Assembly (NCBI GenBank): GCA_946886075.1
Contig: CAMPHR010000007.1
Coordinates: 1 to 64,000, forward strand
Direction: 5' to 3'
From: an uncultured Novosphingobium sp.
GTDB lineage: Bacteria; Pseudomonadota; Alphaproteobacteria; Sphingomonadales; Sphingomonadaceae
Length of the DNA stretch: 64,000 nucleotides
Shown in pieces: positions 17,487 to 27,146 of this stretch. Position 1 is the first letter of the stretch. Every line of letters begins with the position of its first letter. The translations under genes and the position numbers were made by a program. A model generated the notes under the pieces. It was given only the letters and a program-made list of their open reading frames with translations. It did no database searches and had not been told where the DNA came from.

Positions 17487-19019
17487 ATGGAGTTAAGCCG
17501 CGTCCCTCTCATCGATGGCGAGGAAGTGCGCCCCATCGACCACCTGCTGCTGTGCGGCGACCCGGAGCGCATGGCGCTGGATGGCCGGTCGGGATCACAG
17601 AATTTCGCTGAACTGGAAGAGACGCTCGGGCGTCTGGCGGCTTGGCTGGCGCGGTTTGGGTTGGCGGAAGGGGCGCGGGTCGCCAGCTGGATCGCGAAGG
17701 GACCCGTTGCTGCGCTGATGCCGCTGGCTGCGCCTCGCGCGGGTCTGGTGCATGTGCCGGTCAATCCGCTGCTCAAACATGCGCAGGTCGCGCATATCCT
17801 TGCCGACAGTGGCGCGCAGTTGCTGATTGGTACTCCGGCGCGGCTTGGTACTTTGGCGCCGGCTGATGTGCCCGATGACTGCCGCTTGCTCCGGGAGGAA
17901 GATGCGGCCGCGGCGATGAGTGGAGGGGAGGGACTACCGCCTTCCGATGCGGGCCCGCATGAGCTGGCGGCTATCCTTTATACAAGCGGATCGACTGGGC
18001 GGCCCAAGGGCGTGATGCTGAGCCACGCCAATCTGTGGCTCGGAGCGGCGAGCGTGGCTGGTTATCTTGGGCTTGGGCCTGAAGACCGGACGCTGTGCGT
18101 ACTGCCCTTCAGCTTCGATTATGGGCAGAATCAGCTGTTTTCGACCTGGTATGCAGGCGGGTGTGTCTATCCGCTCGACTATCTGACGGCGCGTGACGTC
18201 ATGAAGTCGGTGGACAAGCGCGACATCACGACGCTGGCGGGGGTGCCGCCGCTTTGGGTGCAGCTGACTGAGTTGGACTGGAAGCCGGAGGTGGCGGGGA
18301 AGCTAAAGCGTCTGACGAATAGCGGGGGTGCGTTGACCCGGCCGCTGGTGGCCAAACTGCGCGGTCTTTTTCCGCAGGCGGACCTCTATCCCATGTATGG
18401 GCTGACGGAGGCCTTTCGCTCGACCTATCTGCCGCCTGCGTTGGTGGACAGCCATCCGGACTCGATGGGATCGGCGATACCGCATGCGGAGATTTTGGTC
18501 GTGCGGCCGGATGGCAGCCTGACCGACAATGATGAGACGGGTGAGCTGGTTCATTGCGGGCCGTTGGTGGCGCAAGGCTATTGGCGGGACGGGGCACGCA
18601 CGGCGGAACGGTTCAAGCCCGCGCCCGCGTCTTCGCGTTATGGCGGAATGGCGGTCTGGTCGGGGGACAGCGTGCGGCGGGATGCGCAGGGGCTGCTTTA
18701 TTTCGTTGGGCGCGATGACGCGATGATCAAGTCTTCGGGCAATCGTATCAGCCCGACAGAGATTGAGGAAGCAGCGGTGGCTGTGCCTGGCGTGGCGGAA
18801 GCGGTCGCACTTGGGATCAAGGACGAGCGGCTGGGGCAGGCGGTGCTGCTTCTCATCCGATCTGTTGAGGCCGATGTCGAAGCGGCTGTCGAGGCGAGAT
18901 TGAAGACTGAACTGCCAAATTTCATGCAGCCACGATCAATCATCAGGCTGGTGGAATTTCCGCGAACGCCCAATGGCAAGATCGACCGTGTGACACTGGC
19001 CAAGGAATATCACAGATGA
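17487..19019 (+). CDS. AMP-forming acyl-CoA/ACP ligase, exosortase A system-associated
   Basis: A 510-residue member of the ANL adenylating superfamily, matching the exosortase-A-associated ligase group (TIGR03098 type). The phosphate-binding loop LYTSGSTGRPKGV is at about residues 164-176, YPMYGLTEAFRSTYLP is the A5 motif, and WSGDSVRRDAQGLLYFVGRDDAMIKSSGNRISPTEIEE spans A7-A8, with the catalytic Lys in PNGKIDR near the end. It would adenylate a carboxylic acid and load it on CoA or the ACP at 16108. Start uncertain: GTG 17472 is also possible. It overlaps the decarboxylase gene by ATGA. Confidence 0.88.
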   Translation: MELSRVPLIDGEEVRPIDHLLLCGDPERMALDGRSGSQNFAELEETLGRLAAWLARFGLAEGARVASWIAKGPVAALMPLAAPRAGLVHVPVNPLLKHAQVAHILADSGAQLLIGTPARLGTLAPADVPDDCRLLREEDAAAAMSGGEGLPPSDAGPHELAAILYTSGSTGRPKGVMLSHANLWLGAASVAGYLGLGPEDRTLCVLPFSFDYGQNQLFSTWYAGGCVYPLDYLTARDVMKSVDKRDITTLAGVPPLWVQLTELDWKPEVAGKLKRLTNSGGALTRPLVAKLRGLFPQADLYPMYGLTEAFRSTYLPPALVDSHPDSMGSAIPHAEILVVRPDGSLTDNDETGELVHCGPLVAQGYWRDGARTAERFKPAPASSRYGGMAVWSGDSVRRDAQGLLYFVGRDDAMIKSSGNRISPTEIEEAAVAVPGVAEAVALGIKDERLGQAVLLLIRSVEADVEAAVEARLKTELPNFMQPRSIIRLVEFPRTPNGKIDRVTLAKEYHR

Positions 19020-20248
19020 AGCCGATGGGACCTGTTCCGCCTTTTTTCGAAGGCGAGGAGGGCATGCTGCTGATTGGCGGCTGCGGCGCGGCCAGTCTGG
19101 TGGACGAAGCGGGCGATACGCCTTTGTTTGTCTACGACATGGCTATTGTCGAGCGGCAGGTGGAGGCTCTGCGCCAGGCCATGCCGCCGCAATTGTCGAT
19201 CCATTATGCGGTGAAGGCGAACCCTTATCCGGCGTTGCTTGCGCGCATGGCGCGATTGATCGACGGGTTCGACGTGGCGTCGGGCGGCGAATTGGCGCGG
19301 GCATTGGAAGCGGGCATGGACGCCGGGCATGTGAGCTTTGCCGGGCCAGGCAAGCGCGATGACGAGTTGATCGCGGCCATCGACGCCGGAGTTACGTTGA
19401 ACCTTGAGTCCGAGGGCGAAGCTCGGCGGGCGCTTACCATTGCCGACAAGCGCGGGCGAACGCCACGGCTTGCAGTGCGGGTCAATCCGGATTTCGACCT
19501 GAAAGGGTCGGGCATGCGCATGGGCGGGGGTGCCAAGCCCTTTGGCGTCGATGCGGATCGGGCGGCAGGGCTTGCACGGTCGCTGATCGACGCGGGAGTT
19601 GACTGGCGCGGCTGGCATATTTTCGCGGGATCGCAGGCGCTGGATGCCGGGGCGTTGATCGAGACGCAGGCGGCGACTGTGGCGCTCGCGGCGCGGCTTT
19701 CGGACGCGGTGGGAGCTACGCCGCCGCTCGTCAATCTGGGCGGTGGATTCGGCATTCCCTATTTCCCGGGGGATCAGCGACTGGACATCGCGCCGATCGG
19801 GGAGGCGCTGGGCCAGACGCTCGAAGCTCGCGCCGACATATTGGCGGAGAGTGAGTTCGCGATGGAGCTCGGCCGCTGGCTGGTGGGCGAGTCTGGCGTG
19901 TATCTGACGCGGGTGGTCGATGTGAAGCAGAGCCAAGGTGAGACATTCGTCGTGGTCGATGGCGGGCTCCATCATCAGCTGGCGGCGAGCGGGAATTTCG
20001 GCACGGTGGTGCGGCGCAATTATCCGATGGCGGTGGCGAACCGTTACGGCATGCCGCCGGCGGAGGAGGCCGTGACGGTCGTGGGGTGCCTTTGCACGCC
20101 GATCGACAAGCTGGGGGACAAGGTGGCGCTGCCGCGCGTGGTGGAAGGGGACCTGATCGCGATTTTCGCTGCGGGTGCTTATGGCGCTTCTGCAAGCCCT
20201 TCGGCCTTTCTAGGGCACCCGCCCGCGCTCGAACTATTACTTGGCTGA
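19016..20248 (+). CDS. PLP-dependent decarboxylase, exosortase A system-associated
   Basis: A 410-residue fold-type III (alanine racemase-like barrel) decarboxylase of the ornithine/diaminopimelate decarboxylase family, matching the exosortase-associated group (TIGR03099 type). The PLP lysine is Lys67 in HYAVKANPYP; HIFAGSQALDA, the glycine-rich VNLGGGFGIPYF and the C-terminal CTPIDKLGDKVALP and GAYGASAS fit the family. It would decarboxylate an amino acid in the cytosol to give an amine or amino acid building block. It is translationally coupled (ATGA) to the ligase gene, so the two probably serve one pathway. Confidence 0.88.
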   Translation: MKPMGPVPPFFEGEEGMLLIGGCGAASLVDEAGDTPLFVYDMAIVERQVEALRQAMPPQLSIHYAVKANPYPALLARMARLIDGFDVASGGELARALEAGMDAGHVSFAGPGKRDDELIAAIDAGVTLNLESEGEARRALTIADKRGRTPRLAVRVNPDFDLKGSGMRMGGGAKPFGVDADRAAGLARSLIDAGVDWRGWHIFAGSQALDAGALIETQAATVALAARLSDAVGATPPLVNLGGGFGIPYFPGDQRLDIAPIGEALGQTLEARADILAESEFAMELGRWLVGESGVYLTRVVDVKQSQGETFVVVDGGLHHQLAASGNFGTVVRRNYPMAVANRYGMPPAEEAVTVVGCLCTPIDKLGDKVALPRVVEGDLIAIFAAGAYGASASPSAFLGHPPALELLLG

Positions 20249-20381
20249 TATACCAATAGTTTGACGCCTAACCGTATCTTTACCCTTTCGGGCCAAGAAG
20301 AGGCCCAAAGCCCATCGCTTTGTAGCCGCTTCACTTGCTTGGCGGCTGCGCTGGCGTGTGGTCCTGTCATGAGGTGAAGAT

Positions 20382-21026
20382 ATGCGTTTCCTGTCGGTTT
20401 CCCGGGCCCTGATCGGCGCATCGCTGCCTGCTTTGGCGCTGTCGGGCTGCGCCTCGGGAGGCGGTGGGCCGCAGCTGCCGCCTGCATCCTTCGTGGCGCA
20501 GCAGGAAGGACCGGGCGAGGAATATGTGATCGGGCCGCTCGATGACCTCACCGTGTTCGTATGGCGCAACCCGGAATTGGGCGCGAAGGTTCAGGTGCGG
20601 CCGGACGGGCGGATTACCACCCCGCTGATCGCCGACATGCCAGCCGTGGGCAAGACGCCCAAGCAGTTGGCCGACGATATGAAGGTCGCGCTTACCAAAT
20701 ATATCGAAAATCCGCTGGTGTCGGTGATCGTCAACAACTTCTCGGGCACCTTCAGCCAGCAGGTGCGGATCGTGGGGGCGACCGAAAAGCCTGCCTCCAT
20801 TCCTTATCGCGCCAACATGACGCTGCTTGACGCCATGATCTCCGTCGGGGGGCTGAGCGAATATGCGGCGGGCAACCGCGCGCGGCTGGTCCGCTACGAC
20901 AAGGAGCAGGGCAAGCAGCAGGAATTCAACGTCCGCATCGGCGACCTGCTGAAGCGCGGCGACAGCAAGGCCAACGTCATGCTGGCGCCCGGCGACGTCA
21001 TCATCATCCCTGAAAGCATGTTCTGA
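20382..21026 (+). CDS. Exopolysaccharide export lipoprotein (Wza-like), XrtA system
   Basis: A 214-residue outer-membrane lipoprotein of the polysaccharide export family (TIGR03027 type). The lipobox is LSGC near residue 23. The poly-export domain begins YVIGPLDDLTVFVWRNPELGAKVQVRPDGRITTPL, and a SLBB-like part follows (GATEKPASIPYRANMTLLDAMISVGG). It should form the exit channel for the polymer. GAGGTGAAG lies just upstream of the ATG. As the first gene of the long coupled run it probably has the main promoter in the 133 bases before it, which also hold a small hairpin (20290-20306). Confidence 0.93.
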   Translation: MRFLSVSRALIGASLPALALSGCASGGGGPQLPPASFVAQQEGPGEEYVIGPLDDLTVFVWRNPELGAKVQVRPDGRITTPLIADMPAVGKTPKQLADDMKVALTKYIENPLVSVIVNNFSGTFSQQVRIVGATEKPASIPYRANMTLLDAMISVGGLSEYAAGNRARLVRYDKEQGKQQEFNVRIGDLLKRGDSKANVMLAPGDVIIIPESMF

Positions 21027-21027
21027 T

Positions 21028-22545
21028 ATGGCGGGTCTTTACGATGAGCTGCTGATCGTCCTGCACGGCATATGGACCCGGCGCTGGCTGGCGCTGGGCG
21101 TGGCGTGGGGCGTGTGCATGCTGGGGTGGCTGGGCGTTGCCCTGGTGCCCAACAGCTATGAGAGCAAGGCGCGTGTCTATGTGAACACGCAGTCGCTGTT
21201 GCAGGACAAGGTCGGCATCACGCAGGTCCAGTCGCAGCAGGACCTCGACCGCGTGCGCCAGACGCTGGCGAGCACGGCCAATCTGGAGCGGGTGGTCAAG
21301 GAGACCGACCTTAACCAGACAATCAGCGGCCCGCGCGATGTCGCAGCCAAGATCACCGCACTGCGCGAAGGCATCACGGTGATGGCGCAGGCTGATCCGA
21401 GCATGATCGACATCAGCGCCAAGTCTGCGGACTCGAGCCTTTCGGACGGAGCCAATGCGCGGATCGCGCAGCAGGCGGTGCAGAAGCTGATCGAGATTTT
21501 TCAGGAAACCAACCTGTCGTCCGATCGCGTCGAGACCAAGCAGAGCCTAGCCTTCCTGGACCAGCAGATCGCACAGCGTGGGCGTCAGCTCGCAGGCGCT
21601 GAACAGCGCCGGGTCGAGTTTGAGCAGCGCTATTCGGGGATGCTGCCGGGCGCGGGCTCTATCGGCCAGCGGATGGACGCGGCGCGGATGGAGATCAACA
21701 ACATCGAATCGCAGCTGGTGCAGGCGTCGAGCGCTTTGAGCGCGATGAACGGGCAGCTTGCCGGGACGCCGCAGGTTCTGCCGGGCGTAGGCGCATCGGG
21801 CGGACCGTCTGCGCTGGCACAGGCGCAAGCAGACCTTGCCGGCATGCGGGCGCGGGGCTGGACCAGCAACCATCCCGACGTGATCGCCGCGCAACGGCAG
21901 GTTGATGCGCTGCGCCGTCAGGGTGGCGGTGGCGGCGGTGCGGCGGGCTCGCCCAATCCGGCTTATCTGTCGATCAAGTCTATGCAGGCCGAGCGGGCGG
22001 CGACGGTGCAAGCGCTTCAGACACGCAAGGCGCAGCTTCAGGCTGACCTTAACGCGATGTCTTCACGGCAGACCGATGAGCCCGGTCTCGCTGCCGAGCA
22101 GGAGAAGCTCGACCGCGATTATGAGGTGCTGAAGACGCAATATGACAAGCTGCTGGCCGACCGTGAGGATGTGCGGCTGCGTGGCGACGTGAAGACCGAG
22201 ACGGGCTCTGTCCAGTTCCGTGTCATCAATCCGCCGAGCGCACCTACTGCGCCTGTTGCGCCGAACCGGCCGCTATTGCTACTGGGCGTGCTGATCGTCG
22301 GGATCGGCGCGGGCGTGGGCAGCGCGTTTGCGATGGGGCAGCTCAAGGGCAGCTTCCCGACAGCGGCACGGCTGGAGCGGGCTGTTGGCTTGCCGGTCAT
22401 CGGCTCCATCACCCAGACGTTCAGCGCCGCGCAGAGGGCGGTCGAGAAGCAGCGGCTGAAATGGTTCGCCGGTGCGAGCGGGGGGCTGGCGGCGCTGTGC
22501 GTGCTGCTGATCCTTGTCGAATTCATCCAGCGTGGCATGGCCTGA
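21028..22545 (+). CDS. Chain-length determinant (Wzc/PCP-like), XrtA system
   Basis: A 505-residue polysaccharide co-polymerase (TIGR03007 type). An N-terminal membrane segment (WLALGVAWGVCMLGWLGVALVP) is followed by a Wzz domain with the YESKARVYVNTQSLLQD motif, a long coiled coil (about residues 160-390, rich in Gln, Glu and Arg), a PPSAPTAPVAPNRP turn and a second membrane segment near 415. A final hydrophobic helix near residue 485 is probably a third. It spans the inner membrane and controls polymer length. It begins one base after the export gene. Confidence 0.93.
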   Translation: MAGLYDELLIVLHGIWTRRWLALGVAWGVCMLGWLGVALVPNSYESKARVYVNTQSLLQDKVGITQVQSQQDLDRVRQTLASTANLERVVKETDLNQTISGPRDVAAKITALREGITVMAQADPSMIDISAKSADSSLSDGANARIAQQAVQKLIEIFQETNLSSDRVETKQSLAFLDQQIAQRGRQLAGAEQRRVEFEQRYSGMLPGAGSIGQRMDAARMEINNIESQLVQASSALSAMNGQLAGTPQVLPGVGASGGPSALAQAQADLAGMRARGWTSNHPDVIAAQRQVDALRRQGGGGGGAAGSPNPAYLSIKSMQAERAATVQALQTRKAQLQADLNAMSSRQTDEPGLAAEQEKLDRDYEVLKTQYDKLLADREDVRLRGDVKTETGSVQFRVINPPSAPTAPVAPNRPLLLLGVLIVGIGAGVGSAFAMGQLKGSFPTAARLERAVGLPVIGSITQTFSAAQRAVEKQRLKWFAGASGGLAALCVLLILVEFIQRGMA

Positions 22546-22556
22546 GGAGCGGGACA

Positions 22557-23471
22557 ATGAACAAGCATAGCTCCCTTTCCAAAGGTTCGCTGATCGAGCG
22601 GGCGACGGAGATTTACGACTTTAGCGCGGCCTTGCAGGGGCGTGCGGCTCCCGCGGTCGAGGTGCTTGCTGGCGAGCCTCTGCCTCCAGTGGTGGAGATT
22701 TCCCCGCTGGTTGCGGCGGAAGGGCTTCGCGCCGCCGAATGGCGCGGGCCGGTGCAGAGCATCGACCGCATCGCTTTGGCGGAAAATGGCTGGCTGCTGC
22801 CCGATAGCCCGGTGACGGCAATCAGCGAAGAGTTCCGGTTGCTGAAGCGCGATCTGCTCGCGCAGCTTGGCGATGATCCGCGAGGCAATCGGGTGCTCGT
22901 CTCCTCGGCACATAGCGGGGAGGGGAAGAGCTTCTGCGCGATCAATCTGGCGCTTAGCCTCGCGGCGGAGAAGGATCGCGAGATCCTGCTGGTCGATGCC
23001 GACTTCGGCAAGCCGGGCATTCCGGAAGCGCTGGGGCTGACGAGCGGGCCGGGGCTGATGGATGCGATCGTCGATCCATCGATTGCGATCGAGGATTGCG
23101 TGATCCGCACGGACATTCCGTCTCTCGCTGTGCTGCCTGCTGGACAGCGCAGCAACAATGACACCGAATATCTGGCGTCGGCGCGAACGGAAACGCTGTT
23201 GCGCCGCCTGACCGAAGGGCGGCCTGACCGGATCATCCTGTTCGATTCGCCGCCTTTGCTCGCAGCTTCGGCGGGGGCTGTGCTGGCGAGCCATGCCGCT
23301 GTCGCCCTTTTGGTGGTGCGCGCTGACCAGACCAGCGAAAGCGCGCTCCGCGACGCGGCGGGTATGTTGAAGGCTGCGGGGCAGGTGCAGCTGTTGTTGA
23401 ACGGCGTCACCTTCTCCGGGACCGGGCGCCGCTTTGGCAGCTATTATGGGCAGGGGAGCGGCGACGCATGA
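22557..23471 (+). CDS. XrtA-associated tyrosine autokinase (CpsD/Wzc-type)
   Basis: A 304-residue cytosolic P-loop kinase (TIGR03018 type) that partners the chain-length protein. Walker A is SAHSGEGKS with Lys124, Walker A' ILLVDADFGKPG follows, and Walker B is RIILFDSPPLL. Autophosphorylation tyrosines are usually clustered at the C-terminus; here only two lie near the end (GSYYGQGSGDA), so regulation may be simpler. GAGGAG precedes the ATG at 22557. The stop overlaps the next start. Confidence 0.92.
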   Translation: MNKHSSLSKGSLIERATEIYDFSAALQGRAAPAVEVLAGEPLPPVVEISPLVAAEGLRAAEWRGPVQSIDRIALAENGWLLPDSPVTAISEEFRLLKRDLLAQLGDDPRGNRVLVSSAHSGEGKSFCAINLALSLAAEKDREILLVDADFGKPGIPEALGLTSGPGLMDAIVDPSIAIEDCVIRTDIPSLAVLPAGQRSNNDTEYLASARTETLLRRLTEGRPDRIILFDSPPLLAASAGAVLASHAAVALLVVRADQTSESALRDAAGMLKAAGQVQLLLNGVTFSGTGRRFGSYYGQGSGDA

Positions 23472-25051
23472 TGCTGCGTACTTCCCTAGTGTTGCTGAGT
23501 GCGATCGCTATGGGCGCTTCGCCCGCCATGGCGCAGGAGCGCAAGGTCGAGGTCACGCCTTACTTGGGCGTTGACCAGACCGTGCTCGTGCCGCTGAAAG
23601 GCGGTGGCGACGTCCTTACCTATACCAACGTGACGGCGGGCCTGACGGCGCAGTTGCAGACGCGCCGTGTCGAGGCGGTCGCCGACGTTCAATATAATCA
23701 CAGCTTTGGCTGGGGTCGCGAGGCCAGCGATCAGGATGTGATAAGCGGCATCATTTCTGGCCAGTATCTGGTTTCGGCGGGACTGACACTCAATGCCGGA
23801 GCGCTCGCGTCGCGTATCCGCACCGATGGTCTGTCAGGGGCCGCGACGCTGAACGACAGTCAGACGAGCCAGGTTTACGCTGGTTATGTCGGGCCGTCCT
23901 ATGCTTCGTCCTTCGGAGACATCGACGTCACTGCTTCCTATCGCCTCGGCTATGCGCGTGTAGATGAGGATGTGAATGCCGACTTTGCAGGCGCGCCGAA
24001 TGTGGGGTCGTTTGCGGACTCGGTGACGCATAGCCTGGCCGGTTCGGTCGGCGTCGCGCCTGGTGTCTGGCTGCCGCTCGGCGTTGTGGCCAGCGCGGGG
24101 TACGACCGGGAGAATGCGAGCGAGCTGGATCAGCGGTTCGAGGATGCATGGGGCCGGGTCGATGCGACTCTGCCGGTGTCGCCGACCGTCGCACTCGCCG
24201 GGGGCGTTGGCTATGAACGGATCAAGATCAGCCAGCGTTCGCCTGAGCTTGACGGGAGTGGCGTGCCGGTCATCCGCAATGGCCGCTATGTCACTGACGA
24301 TAGTTCGCCGCGTGCGCTGATCTATGATTTCGACGACATCATCTGGGACGTGGGCGTGCTCTGGCGGCCCAACCGCCGCACCTCGCTGGAGGCGCGGGTC
24401 GGCGAACGCTATGGCGGCATGACCTATACCGGCAGCTTCGTATGGCAGGGGCGGGGCCAGTCCTTCGCGCTCATGGTGTTCGACGGCATCGACAGCTTTG
24501 GGCGGATCATCACCTCCAATGTCGCGGCAGTGTCGGGCAGCAGCCTGAATGTCGTGCGCAACCCGTTCACCGGCGATTTCACCGGCTGCGCTTTCTCGCA
24601 AAGCGGCGGGGGGCAGTGCTTCAACGACGCGCTGACCGGGGTTACCGACGCAAACTTCCGTTACCGGGGCGTTGCCGCCCAATATGCGGCGCAGCGGGGG
24701 CCATGGGGCCTTGGTGTCGGCGTCGGCTATTCGCAGCGCAAGTTCGTGACCCCTTCGGGCCAGACGGTGTTCGTACGGGGCACTCGGGACCAGAATTGGT
24801 ATGGCACGGCCTCGCTCAGCTATGTGATCGATAGCCGATCCAGCCTGGATAGCGCCGTCTACGCCAATTATTTCGATGCGAGCGGCGCGCGGCTCGACGT
24901 GCTGAATCTGGGCACGTTCACCAGCTACAACCGCCTCATCAACCGCAATCTTCAGGCATCCGCTTCGCTTGGGCTCGACAGCGCCAAGGCGGACGATCTG
25001 GATGCCGTCATCAACGCCATGGGCCAGGTCGGCCTGCGGTACAGCTTCTAA
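23468..25051 (+). CDS. Outer-membrane beta-barrel protein, PEP-CTERM/XrtA-associated
   Basis: A 527-residue protein with signal peptide (MMLRTSLVLLSAIAMGASPAMAQ) and many alternating-residue beta strands. It ends in GQVGLRYSF, the C-terminal aromatic that marks outer-membrane barrels. Its place in the run fits the TIGR03016-type outer-membrane component of exosortase A loci. It may act as the outer-membrane conduit or assembly partner for the polymer. It overlaps the kinase gene by four bases (ATGATG context). Confidence 0.85.
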   Translation: MMLRTSLVLLSAIAMGASPAMAQERKVEVTPYLGVDQTVLVPLKGGGDVLTYTNVTAGLTAQLQTRRVEAVADVQYNHSFGWGREASDQDVISGIISGQYLVSAGLTLNAGALASRIRTDGLSGAATLNDSQTSQVYAGYVGPSYASSFGDIDVTASYRLGYARVDEDVNADFAGAPNVGSFADSVTHSLAGSVGVAPGVWLPLGVVASAGYDRENASELDQRFEDAWGRVDATLPVSPTVALAGGVGYERIKISQRSPELDGSGVPVIRNGRYVTDDSSPRALIYDFDDIIWDVGVLWRPNRRTSLEARVGERYGGMTYTGSFVWQGRGQSFALMVFDGIDSFGRIITSNVAAVSGSSLNVVRNPFTGDFTGCAFSQSGGGQCFNDALTGVTDANFRYRGVAAQYAAQRGPWGLGVGVGYSQRKFVTPSGQTVFVRGTRDQNWYGTASLSYVIDSRSSLDSAVYANYFDASGARLDVLNLGTFTSYNRLINRNLQASASLGLDSAKADDLDAVINAMGQVGLRYSF

Positions 25052-25070
25052 TCGCGTCCGGAGACGAGAG

Positions 25071-26288
25071 ATGTACGACCAGTTCTACGGATTTGAGGGC
25101 CGCCCATTCCAGCTGACCCCCGATCCGCATTTCTACTTCGAAAGTGCGACGCACAGGAAAGCGCTGTCCTATCTGGGCTACGGCTTGGCGCAGGGTGAAG
25201 GCTTTATCGTCATCACCGGCGACATTGGCGCAGGCAAGACGACGCTGGTCGGCCATCTGATGGCGACGATCGATCCGGCGCGGCTTACCGCGGTCAAGAT
25301 CGTGTCGACGCAGGTCGGCGGTGACGACATGCTGCGGCTGACGGCGCAAAGCTTTGGCCTGCCGACCGACGACATGCCCAAGGCGCAGATCTTGCGACAG
25401 ATCGAGGCGTTCCTGCATGGCCAGGCGCGGGCGGGGCGGCGGTCACTGCTGATCGTGGACGAGGCGCAGAACCTGTCGGTCTCAGCGATCGAAGAGCTGC
25501 GCATGTTGTCCAACTTTCAGCTCGGCGGGCAGTCGCTGCTGCAGATATTCCTGCTGGGCCAGCCGGAATTTCGCGACCTCCTGAAGTCGTCGCAGCTGGA
25601 GCAGTTGCGGCAGCGCGTGATCGCGACCCATCATCTCGATCCCATGCAGCCCGAAGAGATCGAACCCTATATCCTGCATCGCCTGTCGATCGTTGGGTGG
25701 AACGGCGATCCGCACTTCACGCCGGAAGCGTTCGCGGCCATCTATGCTGCGACCGGGGGCGTGCCGCGCCGGGTTAACGTGCTCGCTAGCCGGGTGCTGC
25801 TGCTTGGTGCACTTGATCAGCTGTCGGAGATTGATGCGGCGGCAGTGCAAGCGGTGATCGAGGATATGGGTGCGGATAGCGATGCTGCCGTGCAGCCGAT
25901 ACCGTCATCCGTGCTGGATCGGGCGGAGGAGACGCCTGCTACCGCTCCTGCTCCTGCTGCGGCACAAGCAGAGCCCGCGCGCGAGACGCTGCGTGCTGAA
26001 CTCAGTGCGCTACGGTCGCGGCAGCCGGAGCCGTCGCCAGCGTTGATGGAGGAGATCGCCACCCTGCGTGCAGAGGTGGATTCGCTGCGGATGGAGCAAG
26101 CCACAATCCAGGCGGTGGATCCTGAGGCGCTGAAGGACTGCTTCACCCTGATCGAGGAGCGGCTCTCCGCACTCGAATTCCGTGTGGGCGAGCAGGATAC
26201 GGCGCTGCGCCGGGTTCTGACGTTGCTGGTTGACTGGGTCGAACGCGAACAGCGGATGGGCGACGCACCGCACAGCGCTGCCGCCTGA
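25071..26288 (+). CDS. XrtA-associated AAA ATPase (ExeA/GspA-like)
   Basis: A 405-residue ATPase of the TIGR03015 type. It opens with MYDQFYGFEGRPFQLTPDPHFYF, the ExeA-like hallmark. Walker A TGDIGAGKTTL contains Lys56 and Walker B is SLLIVDEAQNLS; GQPEFRDLL and GGVPRRVNVLASR are sensor regions. From about residue 280 the tail is Ala/Pro-rich, then coiled coil (LRAEVDSLRMEQATI). It may power or regulate assembly of the export complex at the inner membrane. GGAGACGAGAG lies before ATG 25071. Confidence 0.92.
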   Translation: MYDQFYGFEGRPFQLTPDPHFYFESATHRKALSYLGYGLAQGEGFIVITGDIGAGKTTLVGHLMATIDPARLTAVKIVSTQVGGDDMLRLTAQSFGLPTDDMPKAQILRQIEAFLHGQARAGRRSLLIVDEAQNLSVSAIEELRMLSNFQLGGQSLLQIFLLGQPEFRDLLKSSQLEQLRQRVIATHHLDPMQPEEIEPYILHRLSIVGWNGDPHFTPEAFAAIYAATGGVPRRVNVLASRVLLLGALDQLSEIDAAAVQAVIEDMGADSDAAVQPIPSSVLDRAEETPATAPAPAAAQAEPARETLRAELSALRSRQPEPSPALMEEIATLRAEVDSLRMEQATIQAVDPEALKDCFTLIEERLSALEFRVGEQDTALRRVLTLLVDWVEREQRMGDAPHSAAA

Positions 26289-26297
26289 CGCCCTGCC

Positions 26298-27146
26298 ATG
26301 GTGCTGAATGCCCTGTCGGTCGATGTGGAGGACTGGTTCCATGTCGGCGCTTTTGAGCGCACGATCAGCCGGTCGTCCTGGGACGGGCTGACGCACCGGG
26401 TCGAGCGTAACACGGATGCGGTTCTGGCCCTGTTCGCTGAGGCGGGGGTCAGCGCGACCTTTTTCACGCTTGGTTGGGTAGCGGAGCGCTACCCTGCGTT
26501 GATGCGGCGGATCGCTGATGCGGGGCATGAGGTGGCGAGCCATGGCTATGATCATGCGCGGGTCTTCACGCTGAGCCCGGAGGCGTTCCGTGCGGACCTG
26601 CGGCGGTCGCGCGCGCTGCTGGAGGATGCCAGCGGGCAGCGCGTCATTGGTTACCGTGCGCCGAGCTTCTCGATCGATCAGCGCACGCCCTGGGCGCATG
26701 CCATATTGGCCGAAGAAGGCTATCGTTACTCCAGCAGCGTCGCGCCGATCCGGCATGACCATTATGGCTGGCCGGAGTCGCCGCGCTTTGCCTGGCGGCC
26801 AGTGGTTGGAAGTGATCTGTTGGAGTTGCCGGTGACGACGGCGGAATTTAGGGGAAGGCGGCTGGCAGCGGGCGGTGGCGGGTTTTTCCGGCTGTTGCCT
26901 TATGGCTTTTCCCGTTGGGCGATCCGTCAGGTCAATGGGCGGCAGAAGCGGCCCGCCATCATCTATTTCCATCCGTGGGAGATCGATCCGGATCAGCCGC
27001 GGGTGGCGGGAGCGCCGCTCCGATCGCGCTTGCGGCATTACAGCAATCTTTCCGTCATGGCCGACAAGCTGCGGCGGTTGACGCGGGACTTTGCGTGGAC
27101 GCGCGTGGATGCGATCATCGCGCGCGAGGCGGAGTTTGCGGCATGA
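26298..27146 (+). CDS. Polysaccharide deacetylase, XrtA-associated
   Basis: A 282-residue NodB-type deacetylase with the DUF3473 extension (TIGR03006 type). The catalytic DVEDW motif is at residues 9-13 and the metal-binding H-x3-H is His82/His86 in SHGYDHAR. RAPSFSIDQRTPWA and the C-terminal YFHPWEIDPDQPR fit the family. It would remove N-acetyl groups from the growing polysaccharide or a lipid-linked precursor. It follows the ATPase by nine bases and overlaps the FemAB gene by ATGA. Confidence 0.93.
   Translation: MVLNALSVDVEDWFHVGAFERTISRSSWDGLTHRVERNTDAVLALFAEAGVSATFFTLGWVAERYPALMRRIADAGHEVASHGYDHARVFTLSPEAFRADLRRSRALLEDASGQRVIGYRAPSFSIDQRTPWAHAILAEEGYRYSSSVAPIRHDHYGWPESPRFAWRPVVGSDLLELPVTTAEFRGRRLAAGGGGFFRLLPYGFSRWAIRQVNGRQKRPAIIYFHPWEIDPDQPRVAGAPLRSRLRHYSNLSVMADKLRRLTRDFAWTRVDAIIAREAEFAA

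Noticed and set aside
20249..20381. Sigma-70 promoter before the export gene (TTGACG at 20261)
   Set aside because: The only TATCTT-like hexamer follows after eight bases, too close for a -10; no promoter can be called with confidence.
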